Shown here: positions 50,522 to 57,036 of the stretch, in pieces | Numbering within the stretch: the first letter of the stretch is position 1 | Layout: every line of letters begins with the position of its first letter | Source: Vibrio genomosp. F10 str. ZF-129 | GTDB lineage: Bacteria; Pseudomonadota; Gammaproteobacteria; Enterobacterales; Vibrionaceae | Direction: 5' to 3' | DNA length: 60,794 nucleotides | Assembly (NCBI RefSeq): GCF_000287055.2 | Contig: NZ_AJYQ02000002.1 | Location: 1-60,794, forward strand | Notes under the pieces: model-generated | What the model was told of the DNA's origin: nothing | The model's database searches: none | What the model saw: only the letters and a program-made list of their open reading frames with translations | Made by a program: the position numbers and the translations under genes

Positions 50522-50565
50522 ACACGCCACTGAGTGGTGATTACTGGGTACGTGTGAAGTAATCA
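50522..50565 (-). promoter_or_regulatory. Pseudoknot leader RNA, copy 10 (ACACG type)
   Basis: Leftward sense: P1 UGAUUAC/GUAAUCA, P2 ACACG/CGUGU, P3 CCAC-UCA-GUGG, linker UACCCA. The DNA from 50487 to 50598 is a near-copy of 49257-49366, including the upstream stretch ACATTGAGAATACTACAGTG that may be promoter. Confidence 0.87.
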
Positions 50566-50681
50566 ATTTAAACACATTGAGAATACTACAGTGTATTTTG
50601 TTCTAGCTATGACCTTAATCATTTAACCATGATTGGATTCAGGAATGGGCATACGTATAAATGGGGGAATAAATTGGCTTA

Positions 50682-50702
50682 ATAATGCGCCGTTAAGGCG
50701 CA
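50682..50702 (-). terminator. Rho-independent terminator
   Basis: TGCGCC/GGCGCA stem with loop TTAAC, followed leftward by TTATTA. It lies past the stop of the 50732-51574 gene; the T-run is short. Confidence 0.65.
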
Positions 50703-50731
50703 GTGTTTAAGTCAACTCGTAAGAGTAGGGG

Positions 50732-51574
50732 TTAACTTGCATTAGTGTCGATGACGACTGTTTTTATGTAATTGAGCACATTCTCAGGCATGCCTTCATG
50801 AGATTGCTGTATCAAAGAAATGATATTTTCGACGTTCTCGCCAAAAAGCTCGCTATCTAATCGACACATTGGATCAATGTCGGTGAACATACCTTCAATC
50901 GTTTGTGTATAGCAGCTCTCGTATTCATGGTTTATTTCAAGCCCAAGTGAAAACACCAAAATTTCCTTGTCGACATCCTCTTCATCGTAACCTACCCAAG
51001 CCCTAAAGCTATAAGTCTTACCGTTAATTTCCGATTCGGCCAGTGTAATGGATGGAAGATCGTTTTGTCTCCAAGATGTATCCTCAATGGTGCTTGAGAT
51101 AGCTTTAACCAGTTCAGGTGGCAGTTTATCGAAGTACTTTCGCCCAAACTGACAGGCCCATTGTGGGAGATCGTCATCATCATTATCAACGGCTACATCT
51201 AAATCATTTTGGATAACGATTTGCATCCAGGCATCTATTGTAAACGGATAGCCCGTGACCAGATCGTTTGCGTTGAATAGATGCGTTCTAGAATTTTCAT
51301 AATAAAAACCATCGATTTCGTTCGTGATAGCCTCTTTAGTCAATGAAGATTCAACTTCATATGGAAACAGATGCAACTGTGTGCATTCAATCGTGATTTC
51401 TTTTTGCAAGAGCAGGAAATGATTAGTTGCAGTTGCTTTTTCTTCAAACCAGTCAAAGCTAGATGAGGTTAATGATTCAGCCCCAACCACCCAGACTACT
51501 TTGGTGCATTTTTCCTTCATCTGTTGAGTTATATGTACAGAATTTACCGATACTTCTTCAATGTTGGAAGTCAT
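50732..51574 (-). CDS. Leader-controlled hypothetical acidic protein
   Basis: 280-aa soluble, very acidic protein (DNDDDD run near residue 130). No domain recognised. CACACAAGGAAATACACTCTT precedes the ATG. The leader has the CCACCAGCTGGTGG hairpin and a pseudoknot with the commonest P1. Function unknown. Confidence 0.7.
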   Translation of the reverse strand: MTSNIEEVSVNSVHITQQMKEKCTKVVWVVGAESLTSSSFDWFEEKATATNHFLLLQKEITIECTQLHLFPYEVESSLTKEAITNEIDGFYYENSRTHLFNANDLVTGYPFTIDAWMQIVIQNDLDVAVDNDDDDLPQWACQFGRKYFDKLPPELVKAISSTIEDTSWRQNDLPSITLAESEINGKTYSFRAWVGYDEEDVDKEILVFSLGLEINHEYESCYTQTIEGMFTDIDPMCRLDSELFGENVENIISLIQQSHEGMPENVLNYIKTVVIDTNAS

Positions 51575-51605
51575 AAGAGTGTATTTCCTTGTGTGATTGT
51601 ATTAA

Positions 51606-51620
51606 GCCACCAGCTGGTGG
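51606..51620 (-). promoter_or_regulatory. CCACCAGCTGGTGG leader palindrome
   Basis: Perfect palindrome between the pseudoknot and the ribosome site of the 50732-51574 gene; identical copies occur at about 29452-29465 and 36964-36977. Confidence 0.7.
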
Positions 51621-51635
51621 AGAGAAACTATAAGT

Positions 51636-51680
51636 GATGCCAGCATTGCTGTGATAACTGGGTATGCATCGAAATTATCA
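51636..51680 (-). promoter_or_regulatory. Pseudoknot leader RNA, copy 11 (GATGC type)
   Basis: Leftward sense: P1 UGAUAA/UUAUCA, P2 GAUGC/GCAUC, P3 CAGC-AAU-GCUG, linker AUACCCAG. It is the closest to a consensus of the GATGC class. Confidence 0.86.
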
Positions 51681-51693
51681 GTTGGAATTTAAA

Positions 51694-51843
51694 CTATATA
51701 TCATCACTATACAGTTGTATAGTGATGGAGTTATTTGATGGATCATCTCTTAAATGAATTGGATATGTCGAATTAGATGAGGGTACTTCACTAGCGATGC
51801 TTGCGGTTGATATCAATGCAAGAAGAGCGAATTTTTTAATCAC
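51694..51843 (-). CDS. 49-aa secreted peptide
   Basis: Short gene with a Sec signal peptide (KKFALLALISTASIA) and a mature part of about 32 residues, polar and acidic at the end. It starts with GTG after TGGAGAAATATT; the longer frame to 51918 lacks a ribosome site. Its 3' end lies 14 bp from pseudoknot copy 11. Function unknown. Confidence 0.55.
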   Translation of the reverse strand: MIKKFALLALISTASIASEVPSSNSTYPIHLRDDPSNNSITIQLYSDDI

Positions 51844-52130
51844 AATATTTCTCCATTGCTCTAGTAAGGAGGAGGTAATTATTTGGACCCAATCATTAGT
51901 ATTAAACCAAATAAACACCTCGTTACGCGGCCTATTTTACCCCAACTACGCTATTAACCTTCCAAAGGTCTCACAGTCTGTAGGCCAGCAGTTCTAGCCA
52001 TTTGGGCTGGTGGACTAAATTCATTAGTTAAAAGCTGTGCGCTAGAAGTTAAACAATCAAATAGTGAATTCTTATTCAATAGGTCTGGTGTATTCCCGTG
52101 ATATCCCAGACCTACAAGCATATTTAATCG
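51844..52130. other. Intergenic region
   Basis: About 285 bp between the peptide gene and the lipoprotein stop. A hairpin AGGTCTGG/CCAGACCT (about 52081-52111) just past the lipoprotein gene may act as its terminator, though the T-run is poor. No gene was seen. Confidence 0.4.
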
Positions 52131-53090
52131 TTAAAGGTGAATATCACCCTCATTTACATTAGTGGCTCGAATAACTTTGCCATCCAGGTCCAATTTAAGG
52201 AACGTTCCATACTGGTACTTAACGCCATCTAGCTCCAATGGCTGCATGATCTTGAAATAGCTAATGGAATAGTCATCACTCATAACCACCTTACTGTGTT
52301 TGAAATCATAACCATTAAACTGAAAGTTTTGATCATCATAGTATTGGAAGTCACTTCCGTGACCATTGGACTTATAAAAATTATGTCTTATGCAATTATC
52401 ACTCGTTACGACAGGTACCCGTTCATCACCAATCGATTGAACTCCCATAAAAAATGGTCTCGAGACGCGACATTTGCTAATCAAGTATTTAGACTCGTTA
52501 GGCACATAGACGACTTCAGAAGTTAATTTACAAAACCAGTCAAGTAGCCGATAAGGCTCTCCAGTATTATGAGTAACACTTGTGACATACCCGTGTTCGT
52601 TCCAAGCAATAACAGAAGGCATCGGGATATTTAGATTGTAGTTTTTGTTGGAACTACTCGATCTTACGAATGCTCGCCTAAGGTTACCATTGTTATCGAA
52701 AAGCACATTAGTACCTGCAACTACAAATTGGCCTTGTATTGATGCAGATGTTTTTACTTTTCCATACAGAACATTCCCACTAGGGCTAAAGTTAATTTTA
52801 GAACCACCTTCATAGATCACCCCATTGACCAAATAGTCCGTTTTAAGGATTGCTTGATAAAACATGTTTTCAGGATAGATCCATGTGATGCCAGCTGCAT
52901 CCAGTAGCGCCCCTCTGTATTCCGTATCTTCAAGTAGTTGAATCTGGACCATAAGGTTTGATGGTTCATGTTGCGATGATTCTTCAATCGCTTGATTGGT
53001 CATATCACCCCGACTACAGCCACCAACAAATATAACCAAACATATTGCTGCAGCGCCTATTACTCTATCCCTTCTATTGTGATTTTCCAT
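52131..53090 (-). CDS. Lipoprotein
   Basis: 319-aa predicted lipoprotein: basic start, hydrophobic core, lipobox VGGC (Cys about 27). The mature part is beta-rich with repeated Tyr/Gly-Asn segments (YGKVKTSA, FDNNGNLRRA, VTHNTGEP). The start is the ATG after AAGGGAACTGT. Single gene. Outer-membrane or periplasmic binding role inferred. Confidence 0.72.
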   Translation of the reverse strand: MENHNRRDRVIGAAAICLVIFVGGCSRGDMTNQAIEESSQHEPSNLMVQIQLLEDTEYRGALLDAAGITWIYPENMFYQAILKTDYLVNGVIYEGGSKINFSPSGNVLYGKVKTSASIQGQFVVAGTNVLFDNNGNLRRAFVRSSSSNKNYNLNIPMPSVIAWNEHGYVTSVTHNTGEPYRLLDWFCKLTSEVVYVPNESKYLISKCRVSRPFFMGVQSIGDERVPVVTSDNCIRHNFYKSNGHGSDFQYYDDQNFQFNGYDFKHSKVVMSDDYSISYFKIMQPLELDGVKYQYGTFLKLDLDGKVIRATNVNEGDIHL

Positions 53091-53225
53091 ACAGTTCCCT
53101 TTGATGGCTAACACTTACTCGAACCTCCAAATACACTAGACCATATTTACTATAAGTGGCTGTGCCTCAATGTCTTAATTAGTAGAATATTTAATCAGGA
53201 TGGTTCCATTCGATAGAAAATTCAC

Positions 53226-53267
53226 TATAATCGTACTAAATACGTAAACATCATAGTACCTAGTACG
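53226..53267. promoter_or_regulatory. Promoter and operator of the toxin-antitoxin operon
   Basis: A TATAAT -10 box (53226-53231) is followed by CGTACTAAATACG (53232-53244) and TAGTACCTAGTACG (53254-53267), two GTAC-containing dyads typical of an autoregulatory antitoxin operator, 16 bp before the first start codon. Confidence 0.65.
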
Positions 53268-53282
53268 AACAAGGAGCTTAAT

Positions 53283-53723
53283 ATGGCACAAGCTGATATG
53301 ACTTTAGATGACATTGTAATCTCTCGACTCGACAGTAGTCGCCAAGCTACGAGTTCTTCTTGGCTTGCTGAAGCTACTCTCGATGAACAAAGACTTGCTG
53401 GTCATACTTTACGCGTTGTGGTCAAAACCATTCCCCGTGATCTAGTTGCTCATACGATCGATGTGAGTCCTTCTAATTTCTCAAAGCTCTATAAGCGTAA
53501 ACACTTATCAAGAGTTCAAAGTGAAGACATAAGCGACTTAACAGCTACGTGGGCCGAAATGCGAGATATCTTTATGAATCAGGACAAACTGATTGCTGAG
53601 TGGCTTGATAGCCCTCTACCGTCACTGAATGGCCGTAAACCAAGTGATCTATTACAAACACTTGTTGGCCGTAAAGTCCTAAGAGAGCAACTAAATCGTC
53701 TACGTTACGGAGATTTCTCTTGA
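53283..53723 (+). CDS. Xre/ParS-type antitoxin (DUF2384)
   Basis: 146-aa antitoxin of a RES-Xre system, in which it binds and blocks the RES toxin and represses the operon. An HTH-like N-terminal part (about 50-85) is followed by the MbcA/ParS/Xre antitoxin C-terminal domain (about 88-145) with LPSLNGRKPSDLL and LRYGDFS, the usual signature. AAGGAGCTTAAT precedes the ATG. The toxin start overlaps its stop. Confidence 0.93.
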   Translation: MAQADMTLDDIVISRLDSSRQATSSSWLAEATLDEQRLAGHTLRVVVKTIPRDLVAHTIDVSPSNFSKLYKRKHLSRVQSEDISDLTATWAEMRDIFMNQDKLIAEWLDSPLPSLNGRKPSDLLQTLVGRKVLREQLNRLRYGDFS

Positions 53724-54229
53724 TTCTATTTAGAGCACTACATAAAAGATATGTATCACAATGGAACGAGTACGATAAAGGCAGCAGCTTTAAAGACGGT
53801 GCAAGATGGAATCAGGCAAACACGCCCGTTATGTATTTCAGTTCTAATGTTCAAAATGCAATGCTAGAGCTCGCCAATTATGCAACCACACCAACGATTG
53901 CTAACGGGCTCTTTGTCATAGGTGCTTTTGAATGCACGGCATTGCGCTTAAAAGAACTGGATCCAAAAATGTTACCTAATGGATGGGAGCAGTACCCATT
54001 CCATATAGCTACCCAAGATTACGGCTCTACCATATTGCATGATGATGATTATGATGGGTTGGTGGTACCCTCATGCGCTATCAATACAACATTGGCCAGT
54101 TCTCCTCATAATGAGGTAAGAAGATCTCTTTACGCGAACGTTATCTTAAACCCAGAAAAACCCGCTTTTAAAACTATGAAGCTTATGGATACATTTGAAC
54201 CAATCTATTCAAATCGAATGTTCAATTAG
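53720..54229 (+). CDS. RES-domain toxin
   Basis: 169-aa RES-family toxin. Known members degrade or phosphorolyse NAD+ and stop growth. Visible family motifs: LFRALH at the start, GARWN at 27-31, an MLELANYA helix and a C-terminal VVPSCAINTTL..NPEKP segment. It starts with TTG overlapping the antitoxin TGA, which keeps toxin synthesis coupled. Probably a stability module of the element. Confidence 0.92.
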   Translation: MILFRALHKRYVSQWNEYDKGSSFKDGARWNQANTPVMYFSSNVQNAMLELANYATTPTIANGLFVIGAFECTALRLKELDPKMLPNGWEQYPFHIATQDYGSTILHDDDYDGLVVPSCAINTTLASSPHNEVRRSLYANVILNPEKPAFKTMKLMDTFEPIYSNRMFN

Positions 54230-54370
54230 GAGAGTGGAATAGAGGAAAGTGGAATCTTGATTCGTGGCAAGAAAGATTATCACAATGATGATCGCTATTA
54301 CTATCTTGCAAACAAGAAAATTAACGGCCTAATAGGGTCCTATAGACTACAGTTTGGTTCGAAAGGGGGA

Positions 54371-54499
54371 TCAACCGAGTTTATCTACACACAACGCTAG
54401 AAACTCAGCCTTTAAGCTGCCTCCCATCCCTTTACGTTTGTCTTTGAGGCGTTCTCCCAGGTGTTCTACGCAACGTTTGGTGTCCAATTCTTCCGTCAT
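54371..54499 (-). pseudogene. Internally deleted copy of the AAATCA-operator regulator
   Basis: 42-codon intact frame. It matches the 39045 regulator at both ends (MTEEL-TKR and LGERLKDKRKGMGGS, then SLKAEFLALCVDKL) but lacks the middle 31 residues. The gap lies between two Gly-Ser codon pairs, consistent with deletion between short repeats. It is divergent from the 54628 gene across operator triplet C. It might be inert or a small modulator of the full-length regulator. Confidence 0.68.
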
Positions 54500-54537
54500 A
54501 CGGCTTCCTAAAATAATCCCATACTGCAACTATAAAT

Positions 54538-54602
54538 AAATCAAAAAAGAATTGTTAGCAAATCAAAAGTGATTTATGATAAATACAAATCAAAAATGAT
54601 TT
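54538..54602. promoter_or_regulatory. Operator triplet C (AAATCANNNNTGATTT x3)
   Basis: Sites at 54538-54553 (imperfect), 54560-54575 (perfect) and 54587-54602 (perfect), spaced 22 and 27 bp as in triplet A. They precede the 54628 gene. Confidence 0.82.
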
Positions 54603-54627
54603 ACCAACAATCCGAGGGAAAGACAAC

Positions 54628-54906
54628 ATGGCCGAGATATTTAAAGTGGGATCGACTGAGGTTCGTTTAGAACTGGATACATGGAACAAACATGGGCGAC
54701 TGAAATTTATGGTGTCCATTCTATGTGTGGATTCACCGTTTTCTGACTATGATTCATTGCGCTTTAAACCGTCTTTAGAGGAAACAAAAGAAGTGATTGA
54801 TTGGATCATTGAAAACGAAGGCAAAGAAGCACTAAAAGGTTACACGGTTCAGCAAATACAGTTTTTATGCGATGGAATCAATAAGCTAGTTGAACAGTAC
54901 ATCTAG
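54628..54906 (+). CDS. Operator-controlled hypothetical protein
   Basis: 92-aa soluble protein, beta-rich first half and helical end. CGAGGGAAAGACAAC precedes the ATG. Downstream of operator triplet C. Unrelated in sequence to the targets at 38579 and 46326. Function unknown. Confidence 0.66.
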   Translation: MAEIFKVGSTEVRLELDTWNKHGRLKFMVSILCVDSPFSDYDSLRFKPSLEETKEVIDWIIENEGKEALKGYTVQQIQFLCDGINKLVEQYI

Positions 54907-54927
54907 CACACTAATACAACGGAAATC

Positions 54928-54996
54928 GTGCAGGAAGGACAAATAGTTTTTGTGAGTGACGTTACTCGATGCGCTCTCGTGGGGCGCATCCGATAA
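54928..54996 (+). CDS. Possible 22-aa peptide
   Basis: GTG-initiated frame with a weak CGGAAATC ribosome site, starting 22 bp after the 54628 gene (peptide VQEGQIVFVSDV...). Low confidence; it may be a translated remnant. Confidence 0.3.
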   Translation: MQEGQIVFVSDVTRCALVGRIR

Positions 54997-55025
54997 AGTT
55001 TCTTACTCAAGGGGAAAAGTCAGTC

Positions 55026-55091
55026 ATGGCCGCAATCAAGAAGACGCTTATAGACCGAGTAATTAAGCGCTTTCCTTGGGTCTCTGTCTGA
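55026..55091 (+). CDS. Possible 21-aa basic peptide
   Basis: AAGGGGAAAAGTCAGTC followed by ATG and 21 codons, a ribosome site as good as those of the small-gene train. The peptide is basic and amphipathic (KKTLIDRVIKRF). It is the last rightward frame before the conjugation genes. Medium-low confidence. Confidence 0.4.
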   Translation: MAAIKKTLIDRVIKRFPWVSV

Positions 55092-55099
55092 CGACAACA

Positions 55100-55675
55100 T
55101 TATTGATAGATACCTTGATTCGTTAGTAGAACTGGATACCCAGGTACACCAAATTCTTTATTAAGCTCGTCTCCGACTTGAATCATCACCTTCAAACTAG
55201 GGTATAGTCTTTTGTAGTAATAGATTCCATTTTCATTCTTAGCTTCAACTATCGCGAGTATTATGTTGTTTGCTTTTAAATACTCTGCATTAGATGCAAC
55301 CCACTTCTTAGAACTTTCATCATCACCAATAACAGCAATTGGATTAGCAACATTATTATTTGGCCTTGTTATGTCTGCTGTAAGATGGATAGGGGATAGT
55401 GCGTAGCTTTCGATAGGAAACATGCTATTCAGAACTTTGGCTTTAACTAAGTCAGGGTCTTCATTTTCGGCCCGAGTGATCGCTGCTTGCTGTTCTATGG
55501 CCTTCACATCTGCCAATCTCCTTTCAGCTGATAGTTGGTCAAGAATGTTGGGGTCGATAAATTTTTCGATTGGTGTGCCACCAGCATCCGCTAATACGAC
55601 TAGTTCAGTTGCGTGAAGATGTGCGCTTATTGTGATGGCGCTTAAGACTATTGAGGTGATAATTCTCTTATGCAT
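55100..55675 (-). CDS. Conjugation protein, PFL_4695 family (TIGR03765-like)
   Basis: 191-aa exported protein: signal peptide (about 1-22), then LVVLADAGGTP, an acidic helical spacer, and a thioredoxin-like C-terminal region with PIAVIGDDESSKKW and GVPGYPVLLTNQG. This matches the integrating-conjugative-element protein PFL_4695 family of GI-type T4SS clusters, which acts in the periplasm during transfer complex assembly. Overlaps the transglycosylase gene. The last gene visible in the leftward cluster here. Confidence 0.85.
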   Translation of the reverse strand: MHKRIITSIVLSAITISAHLHATELVVLADAGGTPIEKFIDPNILDQLSAERRLADVKAIEQQAAITRAENEDPDLVKAKVLNSMFPIESYALSPIHLTADITRPNNNVANPIAVIGDDESSKKWVASNAEYLKANNIILAIVEAKNENGIYYYKRLYPSLKVMIQVGDELNKEFGVPGYPVLLTNQGIYQ

Positions 55676-56228
55676 ATCCGAGGTCCTTGTACATTCTTAC
55701 AAACTTCTTTTCGTATTTAGCGGCATTAACTGGATTGTTAGGTGCATGGTATTTGCCAGCGGCATTTACCCAGTTACCTTCAGAATTGAACTTCGTGCGC
55801 AAGTAAGCTGTACCGACATCTAAACTAATATAAGGGTCACTGGCTTCTTCAATACTTTTAAAACTGCCGTTGTGCCAATACCAGTTAACTTGAACGGGGC
55901 CAATATCAAAATTTTTATGGCCATGTTCAAGTAAGTACCTTGCAGCCGTTAAAAGCTTTTCTTGTGACTGAAAATAGTAAGGTCGGCCATTAAAGTTCAT
56001 CGCAAAAGGGCAAGGCATTTTAATTGATGGATCATTACTTTCAACATGAGCGATAGTAAATAGTACATCGGCGGGAACGCTGTGTTTTCGCGCTGCGTGT
56101 ATATAAGCGCTCTCTATCTTCTTACCTTTTCTAACTTTACTAGTTCCAGATAAAGCTGGTGGACATAAAACTAATGCACCACCAGCAAATAGTGATTGAA
56201 TGGTTCGTCTTCTATTTATATCCATCAC
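55668..56228 (-). CDS. Lytic transglycosylase of the conjugation cluster
   Basis: 186-aa SLT-type lytic transglycosylase, which opens peptidoglycan for the transfer channel. Catalytic Glu63 in AHVESND, and later GPVQVNWYW and AAGKYHAP motifs fit the family. The N-terminus has NRRRTIQSLFAGGALVL, a twin-arginine-type signal, so export through Tat is suggested, unusual for this enzyme. Overlaps both neighbours by 4-8 bp. Confidence 0.88.
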   Translation of the reverse strand: MMDINRRRTIQSLFAGGALVLCPPALSGTSKVRKGKKIESAYIHAARKHSVPADVLFTIAHVESNDPSIKMPCPFAMNFNGRPYYFQSQEKLLTAARYLLEHGHKNFDIGPVQVNWYWHNGSFKSIEEASDPYISLDVGTAYLRTKFNSEGNWVNAAGKYHAPNNPVNAAKYEKKFVRMYKDLGYA

Positions 56229-57034
56229 AACCCCATCACACTAATGCTGCCAAAGAAATCTTTAACTACTAGAGTTGGATAGACCCTTACTCCGATCTGC
56301 TTTGATTCTCCCTTGTCGACATGAAACACAACTCTCTTACTGTCTATCATATTTTTAGTAACACCATACTTCTCGCTAAATTGAACTACTTGTTCCGGTC
56401 CAACGGTGCCAGATGAAGAAATAAAGATCTCAAACTGTTGGTCATCTTTGATGTTCTCAATGCTGTCTCTCACGTTAAATGAACACTGTCGATCACATTG
56501 GCCAATTTCAAAAAACAGCAATGACCTTGTTTTCTTTGACGCACTCATGTGTGGCATGCGAAGAGAACCAAACTCGTTAAGTCTTGAAGGAGCGGTTTCG
56601 GCTTTGCTATTAGAACTAGCTGTTTGATCAACATCCTCACCCGCCATCTCCATAAGTAGGAAAAATTCATTATCCCTTTGTAACTGCTCTTTATAGTAAT
56701 GATGAGCCCTTAAAGCTAGGTCATACTTTTCTTCTTTTGTTTTAGCAAAACTAAATAAAACTCGATAGGGTGACGCAGAGGCAGTATCTAAATAAACACT
56801 CGCTGTATTTGTAGTGTTTTTATAGAAGAGATAGTTTCTCCATTCTTCTTTCGTTAACCCCCATTGTTGTCTTTCGAATTCAACTACTTTTTGAGGGTCT
56901 AATCCCAACTTATCTATGACAGTGCTCGCATCACCACCAGTAGGGTTAGTAGTTAAAACCGGAAGGTTAATCGTATTGGCCAACACATTAAATGATAGAA
57001 CCGAAAAAAGTAGCGGGGCATAAAGAGTCTTCAT
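56225..57034 (-). CDS. Conjugation protein, TIGR03759 family
   Basis: 269-aa exported protein. Signal peptide about 1-19. QQWGLTKEEWRNYLFYK at about 56-72 followed by ASPYRVLF is the signature of the TIGR03759 integrating conjugative element family. The C-terminal half has a Cys pair (GQCDRQC) and a VRVYPTLVV segment like a thioredoxin fold. Found with PilL-like, transglycosylase and PFL_4695 genes in GI-type T4SS clusters, as here. Confidence 0.87.
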   Translation of the reverse strand: MKTLYAPLLFSVLSFNVLANTINLPVLTTNPTGGDASTVIDKLGLDPQKVVEFERQQWGLTKEEWRNYLFYKNTTNTASVYLDTASASPYRVLFSFAKTKEEKYDLALRAHHYYKEQLQRDNEFFLLMEMAGEDVDQTASSNSKAETAPSRLNEFGSLRMPHMSASKKTRSLLFFEIGQCDRQCSFNVRDSIENIKDDQQFEIFISSSGTVGPEQVVQFSEKYGVTKNMIDSKRVVFHVDKGESKQIGVRVYPTLVVKDFFGSISVMGL

Positions 57035-57036
57035 AG

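Noticed and set aside
6635..51680. The leader elements as single-stranded DNA promoters of the kind active in conjugal leading regions
   Set aside because: Copies occur for genes on both strands across 45 kb, and the G-U pairs favour an RNA in the gene sense. A leading-region ssDNA promoter would need one strand polarity.
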